Below are positions 31,126-39,792 of a DNA stretch of 50,825 bases, one piece after another. The translations under genes were made by a program, and so were the position numbers. This DNA is from a virus. Positions within the stretch are counted from its first letter, which is position 1; each line of letters opens with the position of its first letter. The notes below the pieces were generated by a model. The model had not been told where the DNA came from, searched no databases, and saw only the letters and a list, made by a program, of their open reading frames with translations. The DNA lies in the IMG/VR virus record IMGVR_UViG_3300036780_000409, positions 1 through 50,825 of that record; one strand, written 5' to 3'.

Positions 31126-32187
31126 ATGGACCCGATCCTACAGGCTATTCAGCAGAAGTGGGGCGTTACCTTTGAGGGAATCAGGGGGATCAGCCCACGT
31201 CTACAGCTTGACGAAAAAGAGCGCGGCGGGCGGCTTGCGATGGACGCGCAGCCGGAACTTATCACCATTTCGAACTCCGGCATTCCTGCGTTCCTTTCGA
31301 CGTACATCGACCCGAAGATCATCGAGATTCTCGTCCGTCCGATGAAGGCCACGGAGATTGTCGGGGAGGAAACGAAAAAGGGCGATTGGACGCTGGAAAC
31401 GGCAATGTTCCCGGTAGTCGAATCGACCGGTGAGGTTAGTTCTTACGGTGATTACTCCCAAACAGGTGTGGCGAATGCAAACGTCAACTGGGTATCAAGA
31501 CAGTCATATGTATACCAGGTGATTACGCAGTGGGGCGAACGCGAACTCGAAAAGATGGGCCTCGCGCGCATCGACTGGGCGAATCGCATGAATATCGCTT
31601 CCGTCCTCACGCTAAACCTATTTCAAAACAAGTCATATTTCTTCGGAGTAAACGGTCTCGCCAACTACGGCCTGCTCAACGATCCGACACTTCCCGCAGC
31701 CATTACGCCGCTTGTGTATGAGACCGTCACCACGTGGGCCAACAAGGCGGCGCTATCGGACGGCACTGGACCACTCGCCATTTTGAACGACGTTAGGGCG
31801 CTCTACGAACAACTTGTTTCGCAGGCAAACGGTAACATCGATCTCGAAACGGATTCGCCGATGACTCTTGCAATGTCGCCTGGGTCGGAGGTCTATCTGA
31901 CGGCCTCGACAATCTACAACATGAGCGCCAAAAATATGATTGAGAAGAACTTCCCCCGCATCAAGTTCAAAACGGCGCCGGAATATGCGACCGCTTCCGG
32001 AAATCTGGTGCAGCTCATAGCCGATGAAATGCTGGGGCAGCGCACGGCCACCACGGCCTTTACCGAGAAGTTGCGCGCGCACCCGATCATCGTGAAGTCT
32101 TCGAGCTTCGAGCAGAAAAAGAGCCAGGGAACCTGGGGCTGCATCATCTTCCGCCCGTTCCTGATCGCTCAAATGCTCGGCGTGTAA
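31126..32187 (+). CDS. major capsid protein (DUF2184-like)
   Basis: A 353-residue HK97-fold capsid protein placed after the protease and cement genes. Recognisable: GIPAFLSTYIDPKIIEILVR (about residues 52-71), a KKGDWTLETAMFPVVESTG block, a DYSQTGVANANVNWVSRQSY stretch, FFGVNGLANYGLLNDPTLP (self-reference of the family), LAMSPGSEVYLT and KSQGTWGCIIFRPFLIAQML. This matches DUF2184-type capsid proteins of myophages. It forms the icosahedral shell. A GGAGGC ribosome site precedes the ATG. Confidence 0.85.
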   Translation: MDPILQAIQQKWGVTFEGIRGISPRLQLDEKERGGRLAMDAQPELITISNSGIPAFLSTYIDPKIIEILVRPMKATEIVGEETKKGDWTLETAMFPVVESTGEVSSYGDYSQTGVANANVNWVSRQSYVYQVITQWGERELEKMGLARIDWANRMNIASVLTLNLFQNKSYFFGVNGLANYGLLNDPTLPAAITPLVYETVTTWANKAALSDGTGPLAILNDVRALYEQLVSQANGNIDLETDSPMTLAMSPGSEVYLTASTIYNMSAKNMIEKNFPRIKFKTAPEYATASGNLVQLIADEMLGQRTATTAFTEKLRAHPIIVKSSSFEQKKSQGTWGCIIFRPFLIAQMLGV

Positions 32188-32221
32188 GCGAAAAATTCCG
32201 AGAGGGGATGAGGGAAAACCA

Positions 32222-32563
32222 ATGCCAGGAAAAGAAACGGTGGTGATCGGCTGCAGGTTGCCACAGGGATTAATTCTTACACTTCCGAAGAAGACCGCTC
32301 GGGTGATGCTTGCGGGTCCGAAACTTGTGATTGTCGAGGGCAAGAAACTCAGTTCGAGCTTCGCCACGACCCAGGTAGATGCCGACTTCTGGACCACATG
32401 GAAAGCCGCTTATGCGGATAGCCCATTTCTTTCCGCGCGAACCATTTTCGAGGCAAAGACGGAAACCGAAGCGGCCGCGAAGGGAAAAGAGTTAGCGAAG
32501 GAAAAAACCGGCTTCGAACAAATGCCCCAAGAGGCGATGGGCGTCGAGAAGGCAGCGGTCTAA
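32222..32563 (+). CDS. conserved phage protein after capsid
   Basis: A 113-residue protein common directly after the capsid gene in phages of this type; the TQVDADFWTTWKAAYAD segment is the recognisable part. The N-terminus (VIGCRLPQGLILTL) reads as a beta domain, and the C-terminus is helical and K/E/A-rich. The function is unknown, possibly head decoration or connector. GAGAGGGGATGAGGG lies upstream of the ATG. Confidence 0.6.
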   Translation: MPGKETVVIGCRLPQGLILTLPKKTARVMLAGPKLVIVEGKKLSSSFATTQVDADFWTTWKAAYADSPFLSARTIFEAKTETEAAAKGKELAKEKTGFEQMPQEAMGVEKAAV

Positions 32564-32577
32564 CTAAGGAACTTAAC

Positions 32578-32874
32578 TTGAGCGATGCACATGAACGTCA
32601 CGTTTGGCATTTGGGCCGACAGGAATACGAATCTCTCCTGAAGCGGATTTCTGATCTTGAGGCCAAAATCCAGCCGATGCATGACGAATACAAGGAATAC
32701 GAAGAGCGCGAATCGCGTCGAGTGCAAGCGCTTTCGGTTTCTGATCCTATTCCGCAGAGCGCGCCATCCGCACCAGCGCCGGAAAGCCCAGTTGGGGATG
32801 CCGAAATTACAGCAGCCAACGATTCCGATGATTCGAGCGAAGGAACGGCGGGGGATTCTTCGGAGAATGCCTGA
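32578..32874 (+). CDS. hypothetical coiled-coil protein with disordered tail
   Basis: A 98-residue protein from TTG at 32578, with TAAGGAAC upstream; the nearby ATGs are in other frames. The first 50 residues include a short coiled coil (YESLLKRISDLEAKIQPM), and the second half is low-complexity S, P, A, D and E. Its TGA overlaps the ATG of the connector gene. No known function. Confidence 0.5.
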   Translation: MSDAHERHVWHLGRQEYESLLKRISDLEAKIQPMHDEYKEYEERESRRVQALSVSDPIPQSAPSAPAPESPVGDAEITAANDSDDSSEGTAGDSSENA

Positions 32875-33350
32875 TGTCGACATGTCCGAATCCAGCCAAT
32901 TGCGTCGGAGTCGCGGTCTTCGACGCGCCGCTGTTTCTCGCCCGCTATCCTGAATTCGGCAAGGTCCCGACGCCTACCCTTCAAGCTTACTTTTACGAAG
33001 CACAGTTGTATCTGAATAACACGCCACGAAGCATCGTGCGGGGCGTTTTCAAGCGCCTGATCCTGCTGAATATGCTCACCGCGCACATCGCGTTTCTGGG
33101 AGGCGCGTTGACCGCTGACGGACAACCGCGGCCAGTGGGACGGGTAAGCCAAGCCGCAGAAGGCAGTGTAAGCGCGGCATTCGAATATACCGAACCGACT
33201 CCGGGAAGCGGCCCGTGGTTCGCGCAATCGCAGTACGGCGCGGCGTTTTGGCAAGCCACCACGTGCTATCGCGGCGCGTTTTATTCTCCGCAACCGACGC
33301 GCGTCGAAGGATTCACCGGAACGGGGCTGCTGCAGAGGTTCACGGTATGA
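32874..33350 (+). CDS. head-tail connector (DUF4054-like)
   Basis: A 158-residue head-completion protein. The family pattern is visible: FDAPLFLARYPEFGKVPTPT, YFYEAQLYLNNTPRSIV, LLNMLTAHIAFLGG, a GRVSQAAEGSVSAAFEYT block, then QSQYGAAFWQATTCYRG. It is the adaptor ring that binds under the portal (equivalent to gp6/gp15-type connectors). It overlaps both neighbours by one to four bases, and lies before tail-completion genes, as expected. Confidence 0.8.
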   Translation: MSTCPNPANCVGVAVFDAPLFLARYPEFGKVPTPTLQAYFYEAQLYLNNTPRSIVRGVFKRLILLNMLTAHIAFLGGALTADGQPRPVGRVSQAAEGSVSAAFEYTEPTPGSGPWFAQSQYGAAFWQATTCYRGAFYSPQPTRVEGFTGTGLLQRFTV

Positions 33351-33517
33351 AGCTTTTGCATTTCGACTGCCCGGCGAAATCTTCGGACAACTGGAGAGCT
33401 CCTGAATTTGTGGAGTGCGCGAAACAGGGGCATTTTGCGCTTCACCTGCAGTGCCCGGCATGCCACATGGTCATCGCGGTTACGGTGTTGAAACCGTTCG
33501 GACTGGTGCCATCGTGA
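33347..33517 (+). CDS. 56-residue zinc-ribbon microprotein
   Basis: Starts at the ATG overlapping the connector stop (ATGA); the frame is open upstream but only as a shadow. It holds MKLLHFDCPAKSS, a middle ECAKQGHF and LQCPACHMV: four cysteines able to form a zinc ribbon. It is coupled to the next gene by GTGA. A small phage protein of this kind between connector and tail genes has no known function. Confidence 0.5.
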   Translation: MKLLHFDCPAKSSDNWRAPEFVECAKQGHFALHLQCPACHMVIAVTVLKPFGLVPS

Positions 33518-34011
33518 GCCTCAGCGCAACGCTCAACGCGAAGCTCAAAGAAATCGCGAGCAACGCTTCCGGTTTTGTATCCGTGGGATTTCTCGCGGGC
33601 GCGACCTATCCGGACGGCACGCCGGTTGCGACCGTCGCTTTCTGGAATGAGTTCGGGACCAAGGGACGAGCCATCGGAGATGCGCCGCATCCGGAAGCGA
33701 TCGCGGAAGGCGTACGGCGCGAACCGCAGCGACTTGGAGGATCTCCGCCGCGGCCATTCTTCCGGCGCATGATCGCCAAAGACTCGCCGATGTGGGGAAA
33801 GGATTTGGGACAGGCTTTGATTTCAACCCGCGGAAACGGAGCAAAGGCTCTTGCATTCATGGGCGAAGAAATCAAAGGCGAACTCGTGCAGAGCATCAAC
33901 GATTTAACGAGTCCGCCGCTGAAACCAAGCACGATCCGGCGCAAAGGATTCGCGAAGCCGCTGATCGACACCGGCGACATGTTGCGTTCGGTGGACTACC
34001 GGGTGGAGTGA
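33514..34011 (+). CDS. tail-completion/neck protein (HK97 gp10-like)
   Basis: A 165-residue protein from GTG at 33514. It shows VSVGFLAGATYPDGTPVATV, AFWNEFGTKG, PPRPFFRRMI and a C-terminal LKPSTIRRKGFAKPLIDTGDML. The F-W-N-E-F-G-T, P-R-P-F-F and L-(I/V)-D-T-G-x-M-L order is the usual one of HK97 gp10-like or Mu gpG-like tail-completion proteins. It probably joins tail to neck. The call is by pattern and position. Confidence 0.7.
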   Translation: MSLSATLNAKLKEIASNASGFVSVGFLAGATYPDGTPVATVAFWNEFGTKGRAIGDAPHPEAIAEGVRREPQRLGGSPPRPFFRRMIAKDSPMWGKDLGQALISTRGNGAKALAFMGEEIKGELVQSINDLTSPPLKPSTIRRKGFAKPLIDTGDMLRSVDYRVE

Positions 34012-34400
34012 TGGACTTACAGACGCTAGCCAATCCGCTCGCAGAAAGCGTGAATCCCAACGTGGCCGTGACCATTTGGGCCTCGACGGGATACACGAAC
34101 ACCGGTGCGGGCCTCCGGCAAGTTCCCACGTATGCCGCTCCGGTAACCGGATTCGCGCAAGTACAGGCGCTCACAAGCTCCGAATTGCGGCAGGCGGAAG
34201 GATTGAATTTGCAAGGCGTGCTGCGCACGATTTACTTTCGCGGAAAACTGAATGGAATCGTTCGTCCCAACGGGCAGGGCGGCGACCTCGTGGCGATTGC
34301 CGGCATGTACCAATCGCGGAAATGGCTTGTGGTGAAGACACTCGAACTGTGGCCGACGTGGAGCAAGGCGTTGATCGTCCTTCAGGAGCCAACGGCGTGA
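34011..34400 (+). CDS. hypothetical head-tail joining protein
   Basis: A 129-residue protein whose ATG shares a base with the previous stop (TGATG). It has strands typical of head-tail stopper proteins (NPNVAVTIWASTGYTNTGAG, VQALTSSELRQAEGLNLQG, LVAIAGMYQSRKWLVVKTLE). It lies between the gp10-like and the terminator-like gene, where a stopper is expected. The assignment leans on position. Confidence 0.6.
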   Translation: MDLQTLANPLAESVNPNVAVTIWASTGYTNTGAGLRQVPTYAAPVTGFAQVQALTSSELRQAEGLNLQGVLRTIYFRGKLNGIVRPNGQGGDLVAIAGMYQSRKWLVVKTLELWPTWSKALIVLQEPTA

Positions 34401-34915
34401 GCGCCCCGACACCATACGTTCCTTCGATCACCATCGACGACGTGATCGCCGCGCTCGGCGCGTTCATTCAACCTTTCGTGGGTTCGGCGCAAATCATCCG
34501 TGGGCAAGTGAATCGCGTGGCCCCGCCGGTCGGATCGTTCGTCGAACTCACGGAGATTTTGCAATGCGATCTGGAATACCCGCGCAACTGGTACGACAAC
34601 ACTAATCAGCAGCGGAACATGATCGGTCCCAAGCGCATCGTGATTCAGGCCGATTTCTACGGAATGCAGTCGGGCGATTGGTGCTCCACGGTTAAAACGG
34701 CGTTCAGGACGGATTACGGAGTCAGTCAATTTCCTGCAGGAATCGCGCCTCTCTATACCGATGACGGGCACGAAGCGCCCCTAATGACCGGAGAACAGCA
34801 GTACGAGCGGAGATGGGTGCTTACGCTCTCGCTTCAAATGAATCCGATTGTGGTGGTCCCAACGCAATCCGCAGACACGTTGAGCATGAATCTCACGGAG
34901 GACGTCACGGCATGA
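34397..34915 (+). CDS. tail terminator / neck protein (gp12, LIC_12616-like)
   Basis: A 172-residue protein from GTG at 34397 (GTGA overlap). ALGAFIQPFVGSAQIIRGQV, NRVAPPVGSFVELTEI, the RIVIQADFYGMQSGDWCSTV block and the late YERRWVLTLSLQMNP strand are typical of the LIC_12616-type neck proteins that end the tail tube in myophages. It lies directly before the sheath gene, as in related phages, and overlaps its start by 4 bases. Confidence 0.7.
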   Translation: MSAPTPYVPSITIDDVIAALGAFIQPFVGSAQIIRGQVNRVAPPVGSFVELTEILQCDLEYPRNWYDNTNQQRNMIGPKRIVIQADFYGMQSGDWCSTVKTAFRTDYGVSQFPAGIAPLYTDDGHEAPLMTGEQQYERRWVLTLSLQMNPIVVVPTQSADTLSMNLTEDVTA

Positions 34916-36441
34916 CAATACCAGCGAGTGCAATCGTATCGGTAACTCCGGGAGTTCTTTCGCCGGGCGGCGCCGCTCTGACCATGAGCGGCTTGGTCCT
35001 CACCGAAAATCTATTGATGCCGACGGGCAGCGTGCTCAGCTTCGCGAACGCGCAAGCGGTTTCGAATTTCTTCGGCCCGTCATCGGCGGAATTTGCTTAC
35101 GCTGAGATTTACTTCGCTGGCTACAACAACGCGACCCAGCAGCCCTCCGCGATTCTCTTCGCTCCATACAACGCGGCGGCGCGCGCGGGATGGCTGCAAT
35201 CGGGATCGTTCGTCAACGTAACCTTGGCCGAATTGCAGGCGATCACTCCCGGTACGCTGACCATTACATTCGCCGGAACGCCGCTCACGTCTTCGTCCAT
35301 CAATCTGTCTTCGGCCTCCAGTTTTACCGCCGCCGCGACCGCAATTCAGGCTGCCTTCACGTCTCCACCGTTCGCCGTCACCTGGGATGCCGTGCAAAGC
35401 GTCTTCATTTTCACGAGCACGTCCACCGGGGCGACCGAAACGATCATCTTCGCCACGGGCGCTATCGCGGCTTCGCTGTTTCTGACGCAAGCCACTGGGG
35501 CAACGCTCTCGCAGGGTGCGGTTCTCGATACGCCAGCGAGCGCCATGGGCAACGCGGTTGCGATCAGCCAGAACTGGGCGACCGTCAGCTACATCGTGGA
35601 ACTCTCGCTCGCCAACAAGGAAGCATTGGCCGCGTGGCTCAGCAGTGAGGACGATGAATATCTCGGCGTCATCTGGGACAGCGATACGCAAGCGAGCGTG
35701 CAGGGCGCGACCGAGCCCTTTGGCGTGGTAGCCAAGGCCGGTGCTTTCAACGGCGTGATGTGCATCGGCGGCGATCCCGCGGCGGTGCCATCCGGATCAA
35801 CACTCGCCGCTCTGAACCTCAATATCGCGGCGTTCGTGCAGGGCATGATCGCTTCGATTAACTTCTCGGCTCCGAACGGGCGCATCACTTTGGCCGGCAA
35901 GGGCGCGGCATCGTCCGCAGTCGTGGTGAATTGCGCGAACCTGCAGACGTACGAAAACTTGCTCGCGAACGGCTATAGCTGCTACGGGGCATTCGCTTCG
36001 CGCAACCAAGGCTTCGTGTTCTTTTCGAACGGGAACATGCCCGGAGATTTCCCCTGGGCCGATCAGTACGTTGATGAGATTTGGCTGAGCGCCGCACTGC
36101 AGGCCGCTTTGCTTTCGCTGTACACGACCGTCAACAGCATTCCCTACGATCCCACCGGCTACGGCTTGATCCGCGCGGCGCTCTTGGGGCCAATCGACGC
36201 GGCGCTCAGTTTTGGCGCGATCCAGACCGGCGTGACGCTCTCGCAGGCGCAAGCTGCGGAACTCAATTCTTTGGCGGGAGTGAATGCCGCACCAATCGTC
36301 GAATCGAATGGCTACTACCTCCAGATTCTCGATCCCGGCGCGACGGCGCGGAACGCCAGGCAAACGCCAATAATCAACCTGTTCTATACGGACGGCGGCG
36401 CGGTGCAAGTCGTCGCGATGGCATCGATCGACATTCTGTAG
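34912..36441 (+). CDS. contractile tail sheath (DUF3383-like)
   Basis: A 509-residue sheath protein. From the ATG at 34912 (overlap ATGA): SVTPGVLSPGGAALTMSGLV, VSNFFGPSSAEFAYAEIYFAGY, an Ig-like insert (ITPGTLTITFAGTPL...), VVVNCANLQTYENLLANGYS, PFGVVAKAG and a C-terminal sheath core (YVDEIWLSAALQAALLSLYT, LRILDP-like LQILDPGATARNARQ, NLFYTDGGAVQVVAMASIDI). It stacks around the tube and contracts on infection, which shows that this is a myovirus. Confidence 0.88.
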   Translation: MTIPASAIVSVTPGVLSPGGAALTMSGLVLTENLLMPTGSVLSFANAQAVSNFFGPSSAEFAYAEIYFAGYNNATQQPSAILFAPYNAAARAGWLQSGSFVNVTLAELQAITPGTLTITFAGTPLTSSSINLSSASSFTAAATAIQAAFTSPPFAVTWDAVQSVFIFTSTSTGATETIIFATGAIAASLFLTQATGATLSQGAVLDTPASAMGNAVAISQNWATVSYIVELSLANKEALAAWLSSEDDEYLGVIWDSDTQASVQGATEPFGVVAKAGAFNGVMCIGGDPAAVPSGSTLAALNLNIAAFVQGMIASINFSAPNGRITLAGKGAASSAVVVNCANLQTYENLLANGYSCYGAFASRNQGFVFFSNGNMPGDFPWADQYVDEIWLSAALQAALLSLYTTVNSIPYDPTGYGLIRAALLGPIDAALSFGAIQTGVTLSQAQAAELNSLAGVNAAPIVESNGYYLQILDPGATARNARQTPIINLFYTDGGAVQVVAMASIDIL

Positions 36442-36454
36442 TTAAGGAGCTTTC

Positions 36455-36919
36455 ATGGGCGGCTTTCGAAATGCAATCACCGGCGGCGCGAGCACCATCA
36501 CGTCTGCCAATTCGGTCGTGTCAATCACGGTGCCCGGGCTGTACGGCTTCCCCGTGCAACTCCAAGGCTATTCCGCCGACAAGGCCTGGAGCACGGACAA
36601 TCTGGACATCGCCGAGACGCAAATTGGCGTGGATGGCCGGATGACCGCCGGCTACATCTTCAACACCGTCAAGCAGACCTTCTCTTTCCAAGCCGACTCC
36701 CCAAGCATCGCTATTTTTCAGTCGATATGGGCGGCGATGGCCACGGTGCGCGATATCTACTACCTCAGCGGCACGATCGACATTCCGTCCACGGGCGAGA
36801 GTTTCATTTGCAGCAAGGGCGTGCTCAAGGCCGTGAAGACGATACCGGACGCCAACAAAGTGCTGGCCGCGATGGAATTTTCCATTGAGTGGCAGAGCGT
36901 TCGAGTTTCACTGAATTAG
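36455..36919 (+). CDS. tail tube protein
   Basis: A 154-residue protein directly after the sheath. It reads as tube-fold beta strands: SVVSITVPGLYGFPVQLQGY, DIAETQIGVDGRMTAGYIFN and an FSFQADSPSIAIFQSIWAAM segment, with a conserved-looking FSIEWQSVRVSL end. DUF3277-like tube proteins of sheath-bearing phages have this size and place. It forms the inner DNA conduit. AAGGAG precedes the ATG. Confidence 0.8.
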   Translation: MGGFRNAITGGASTITSANSVVSITVPGLYGFPVQLQGYSADKAWSTDNLDIAETQIGVDGRMTAGYIFNTVKQTFSFQADSPSIAIFQSIWAAMATVRDIYYLSGTIDIPSTGESFICSKGVLKAVKTIPDANKVLAAMEFSIEWQSVRVSLN

Positions 36920-36927
36920 GAGGCACC

Positions 36928-37401
36928 GTGGCGCGCAAAACCGAAACGTACGTCGTCGCCGACGAGGGCCGCGACAAAGGCAAATCCTTTCTGTTGACTG
37001 AGTGGCCGTCATCGAAGGCCGAATCTTGGGCAACGCGCGCCATATTGGGTCTTTTGAATGCGAACGTAGAAATTCCCGATGGCGCTCTGGACGGCGGCAT
37101 GGCAGCGCTGCTACAGATCGGCATCAAGAAGCTCTTTGCGCTTCCATATTCTTCGGCAGGCCCGCTCTTAATCGAGCTGATGGAATGCGTCCAGGTAGTT
37201 CCCGACGCGAAGCGCCCACAGGTGAAGCGCGCCCTGATCGAAGAAGACATCGAGGAAGTCAAGACGCGCCTCAAGCTCAAGTCCGCAGTCCTGAATTTGC
37301 ACCTGGATTTTTCCATCGCCGACGCCCTCTCAAAATTAACAGCCAAGGCCAAGGCGTCGGCGGAAGAAGGGCGGCCACATACGCGAATGTCCCGCAAGTG
37401 A
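36928..37401 (+). CDS. tail assembly chaperone
   Basis: A 157-residue protein from the GTG at 36928, which has an ideal TAGGAGG upstream; the frame is open back to 36889, overlapping the tube gene. The position between tube and tape measure, the size, and the helical C-terminal half (RALIEEDIEEVKTRLKLKSA, DFSIADALSKLTAKAK) fit the first tail chaperone (T4-like/Mu-like). It probably holds the tape measure during assembly. The stop overlaps the next gene. Confidence 0.7.
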   Translation: MARKTETYVVADEGRDKGKSFLLTEWPSSKAESWATRAILGLLNANVEIPDGALDGGMAALLQIGIKKLFALPYSSAGPLLIELMECVQVVPDAKRPQVKRALIEEDIEEVKTRLKLKSAVLNLHLDFSIADALSKLTAKAKASAEEGRPHTRMSRK

Positions 37402-37523
37402 TCGGACTTATCGTGAGCCATCGGCTCGCGACTCTCCACGAGTTACAGACGATCTACAGCGTGGAAGACACTTACGATTTACTGGAAATACTTGCAGTCG
37501 AAGCAGCTAACCGGAGCGAGTAA
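37398..37523 (+). CDS. second tail chaperone (short)
   Basis: A 41-residue ORF from GTG at 37398 in the previous stop (GTGA). It reads VIGLIVSHRLATLHELQTIY, then SVEDTYDLLEILAVEAANRS; the Y-S-(V/L)-E-D-x-Y-D-L-L-E motif is typical of the short chaperone (DUF6889-like) before tape-measure genes. The same frame is open far back into the preceding gene, so a -1 frameshift product is also possible. The stop shares a base with the next ATG (TAATG). Confidence 0.65.
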   Translation: MIGLIVSHRLATLHELQTIYSVEDTYDLLEILAVEAANRSE

Positions 37524-39094
37524 TGCCGACCGTAATCGATGAATTGATCGTCAAGCTGGGCCTCGACAGCAAGGATCTCGTCAACAAATCCCCTCAGGCC
37601 AAAAAACAATTAGACGACCTGGACGAGGGCGCTAAAGACCTCGCCAAATCCACCAAAAGCGCTGCGGGGGGGCTTTCGGAAGTCGCCGGCAAGCTGGGCG
37701 CGTTTCTCGCTTTGCTCGGCGGAACGGCCGCGCTCAAGGATTTCGTCCGCGACACCATCGAAACCAACACCCAGCTCCACTACCTTGCCGCGAATCTTGG
37801 AATGGCGGTGCGCGAACTGTCTTCCTGGGGAACGGTCGCCGAGGAATTTGGCGGAAGCGCCAAGGGATTGCAAGCAACGCTGAGCCATCTATCGATGGAG
37901 GCGACCAATTTTGCCCTGCGAGGCCAGTCCAGTTTGATTCCATTTTTGTCGATGATGGGGATCAAATTCGATCAGGCGCATCCCGACAATGTATTGCTGC
38001 AGATAGCCGGCTGGGTCCAAAAAGCGCAAGCGATGGGGCTCGCGCGCCCCGCCGTTCACAACATCCTTCAGCAGATGGGAATCGATGAAGGAACGATCAA
38101 TGCGATGTGGGGCGGAACGGCCGCGCTCAAAGCCTACCTCGAGCAGGCGGGGAAATTGGCGGCGACCGACGCCGAGGCGAAGCACGCCGCGCAAGCCAAG
38201 GCGCAACTCGTCATACTCGGCGCACAATTCGCAAAGATCGGCTACGACCTACTGGAAAAGGCCTATCCCGCGTTAGAGAAGTTCATCGCCCTACTGCAGA
38301 AATTCGGCGCATGGGTGCGGGAACATGAAACCATCGCCGGAGTTTTCTCCGCCATTACGCTTGCCGTCATAGCGTTGGCCGGCTCGGCTGGAGTCCTCTC
38401 ACTCGCGCTTGGCGCATTGTCCGCTTTCGCTCCCGAAGCCATTCTGGCTGGACTTGGAGCTATCGTCGCCGCCGCTCCCGAGATTCTCCTGGTCGCTGCG
38501 GCGGTCGCAGCTCTTGTGGGTGGCGGAATCTGGATCGCCAAGGGCTTTACCAAAGGAAAATCCGCGACGGGCGGAAACTCCGTCAATGCCGCGAACGTTC
38601 CCGACGTCGCTCAGGCCATCGCGCGGCAGGAGGGCTTCTATACGCCCGGAACGATTCCGCGGCGCGCCAATAACCCCGGAGACATCGAGTACGGCCATTT
38701 CGCGATCCGTCACGGTGCAACCGGCTCGATGACGGCGGCCGGCGGAAAACAGATCGCCATCTTTCCGAGCGAGCAGGCCGGCTGGGAAGCGATGTACGCG
38801 CTTCTGCAGGGCAACTACCTCGGGATGAACCTTTCCGATGCGCTCAATAAGTGGCAGGGGAAGGGCACTCAGGCGAGCCTGTTGACGGGGCACCGGAATT
38901 CCATTGCGGCGCAGTTGGCGATGCTTCAATCGAGTGCGCCGGCCGCGCGATCCTCTTCAAAAAGCATCACCAATCACATCGGAGAGGTCAACGTCTACAC
39001 CCAGGCTACCGATGCGAAAAAGATGGCCGCAGACCTCGGCCGCGGCACCGACTGGCTGACCTTCGCGAGCCAAGCCAATTCGGCGGTGGTGTGA
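37523..39094 (+). CDS. tape measure protein with muramidase-like domain
   Basis: A 523-residue tape measure, short for a phage, which predicts a short tail. The N-terminus is helical, and about residues 265-350 are hydrophobic (FSAITLAVIALAGSAGVLSL, ILLVAAAVAALVGGGIWIA). About 370-460 has the phrase AIARQEGFYTPGTIPRRANN, NPGDIEYG and IAIFPSEQAGWEAMY, matching the muramidase-like domain (E-G-F ... N-N-P-G-D) of some structural peptidoglycan hydrolases. It would set tail length and help cross the wall. Confidence 0.75.
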   Translation: MPTVIDELIVKLGLDSKDLVNKSPQAKKQLDDLDEGAKDLAKSTKSAAGGLSEVAGKLGAFLALLGGTAALKDFVRDTIETNTQLHYLAANLGMAVRELSSWGTVAEEFGGSAKGLQATLSHLSMEATNFALRGQSSLIPFLSMMGIKFDQAHPDNVLLQIAGWVQKAQAMGLARPAVHNILQQMGIDEGTINAMWGGTAALKAYLEQAGKLAATDAEAKHAAQAKAQLVILGAQFAKIGYDLLEKAYPALEKFIALLQKFGAWVREHETIAGVFSAITLAVIALAGSAGVLSLALGALSAFAPEAILAGLGAIVAAAPEILLVAAAVAALVGGGIWIAKGFTKGKSATGGNSVNAANVPDVAQAIARQEGFYTPGTIPRRANNPGDIEYGHFAIRHGATGSMTAAGGKQIAIFPSEQAGWEAMYALLQGNYLGMNLSDALNKWQGKGTQASLLTGHRNSIAAQLAMLQSSAPAARSSSKSITNHIGEVNVYTQATDAKKMAADLGRGTDWLTFASQANSAVV

Positions 39095-39792
39095 TGCCGC
39101 TCATTCCGTTTCCGAATATCCCTAACTACCCGGGCGTTCCGTCCATTCCGAGAAGGGCGCCAGGCTCTCCCAACATTTCGATATCGCTCGCGAGTCCGCA
39201 AAATCCTCCGGCGCAGACGACACCCTACGCCGACAACTGGGGCATTTTTAATTCAGTCACCGGCACCGCCCTCTATACGCCCGCGAACGGCGGAACGCTT
39301 TCTTTCTTTTCGTTCTCCTTTTCTAAAAAAATGGAGATATCCGATTTCCCGATCGAGGCCAATTCGCCGGACCAAGGCGCGGCGTTCGCCAGCTTCAACA
39401 AGGTATTTACGCCCGCAAATCCGACCGTGACTTTGGCGATCAGCGGCGCTGAAACCGATAAGCAAGGGTTCCTCGCGGCCTTGGACGACGCCTGCGAGTC
39501 GACGAATCTGTACATCGTGACCACGCCGGAAGGGAGCTTCGGTTCGTACAGCATCGAGAGTTATTCCTACGAACGCACGGCCCAGCGCGGCGCCACGATG
39601 CTGACGGTTGATGTCTCGCTAAAGGAAATTCTGCAAGTGCAGCCGTACTACTCCAATCCCGATGCATCGACGGCGATCAATTCGCCGCAATCGCCCAGTT
39701 CCGTTTCGCAGGCGAACGGCGGCCTTACGCAAGCTCAACCGTACGCGGGATCTTCGTCCGGAGTCATTAGCGTGCTGGGAGGGCCTAACTGA
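39094..39792 (+). CDS. tail/baseplate protein, unknown subunit
   Basis: A 232-residue protein from the ATG that shares a base with the previous stop (TGATG). The N-terminus is proline-rich (PLIPFPNIPNYPGVPSIPRR). Then follow strands (SFFSFSFSKKMEISDFPIEA, TVTLAISGAETDKQGFLAAL, NLYIVTTPEGSFGSYSIESY) typical of the adaptor or hub-binding protein found just after the tape measure in Mu-like and Pam3-like phages. The C-terminus is Q/S/P-rich. It probably links tube and hub. Confidence 0.6.
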   Translation: MPLIPFPNIPNYPGVPSIPRRAPGSPNISISLASPQNPPAQTTPYADNWGIFNSVTGTALYTPANGGTLSFFSFSFSKKMEISDFPIEANSPDQGAAFASFNKVFTPANPTVTLAISGAETDKQGFLAALDDACESTNLYIVTTPEGSFGSYSIESYSYERTAQRGATMLTVDVSLKEILQVQPYYSNPDASTAINSPQSPSSVSQANGGLTQAQPYAGSSSGVISVLGGPN

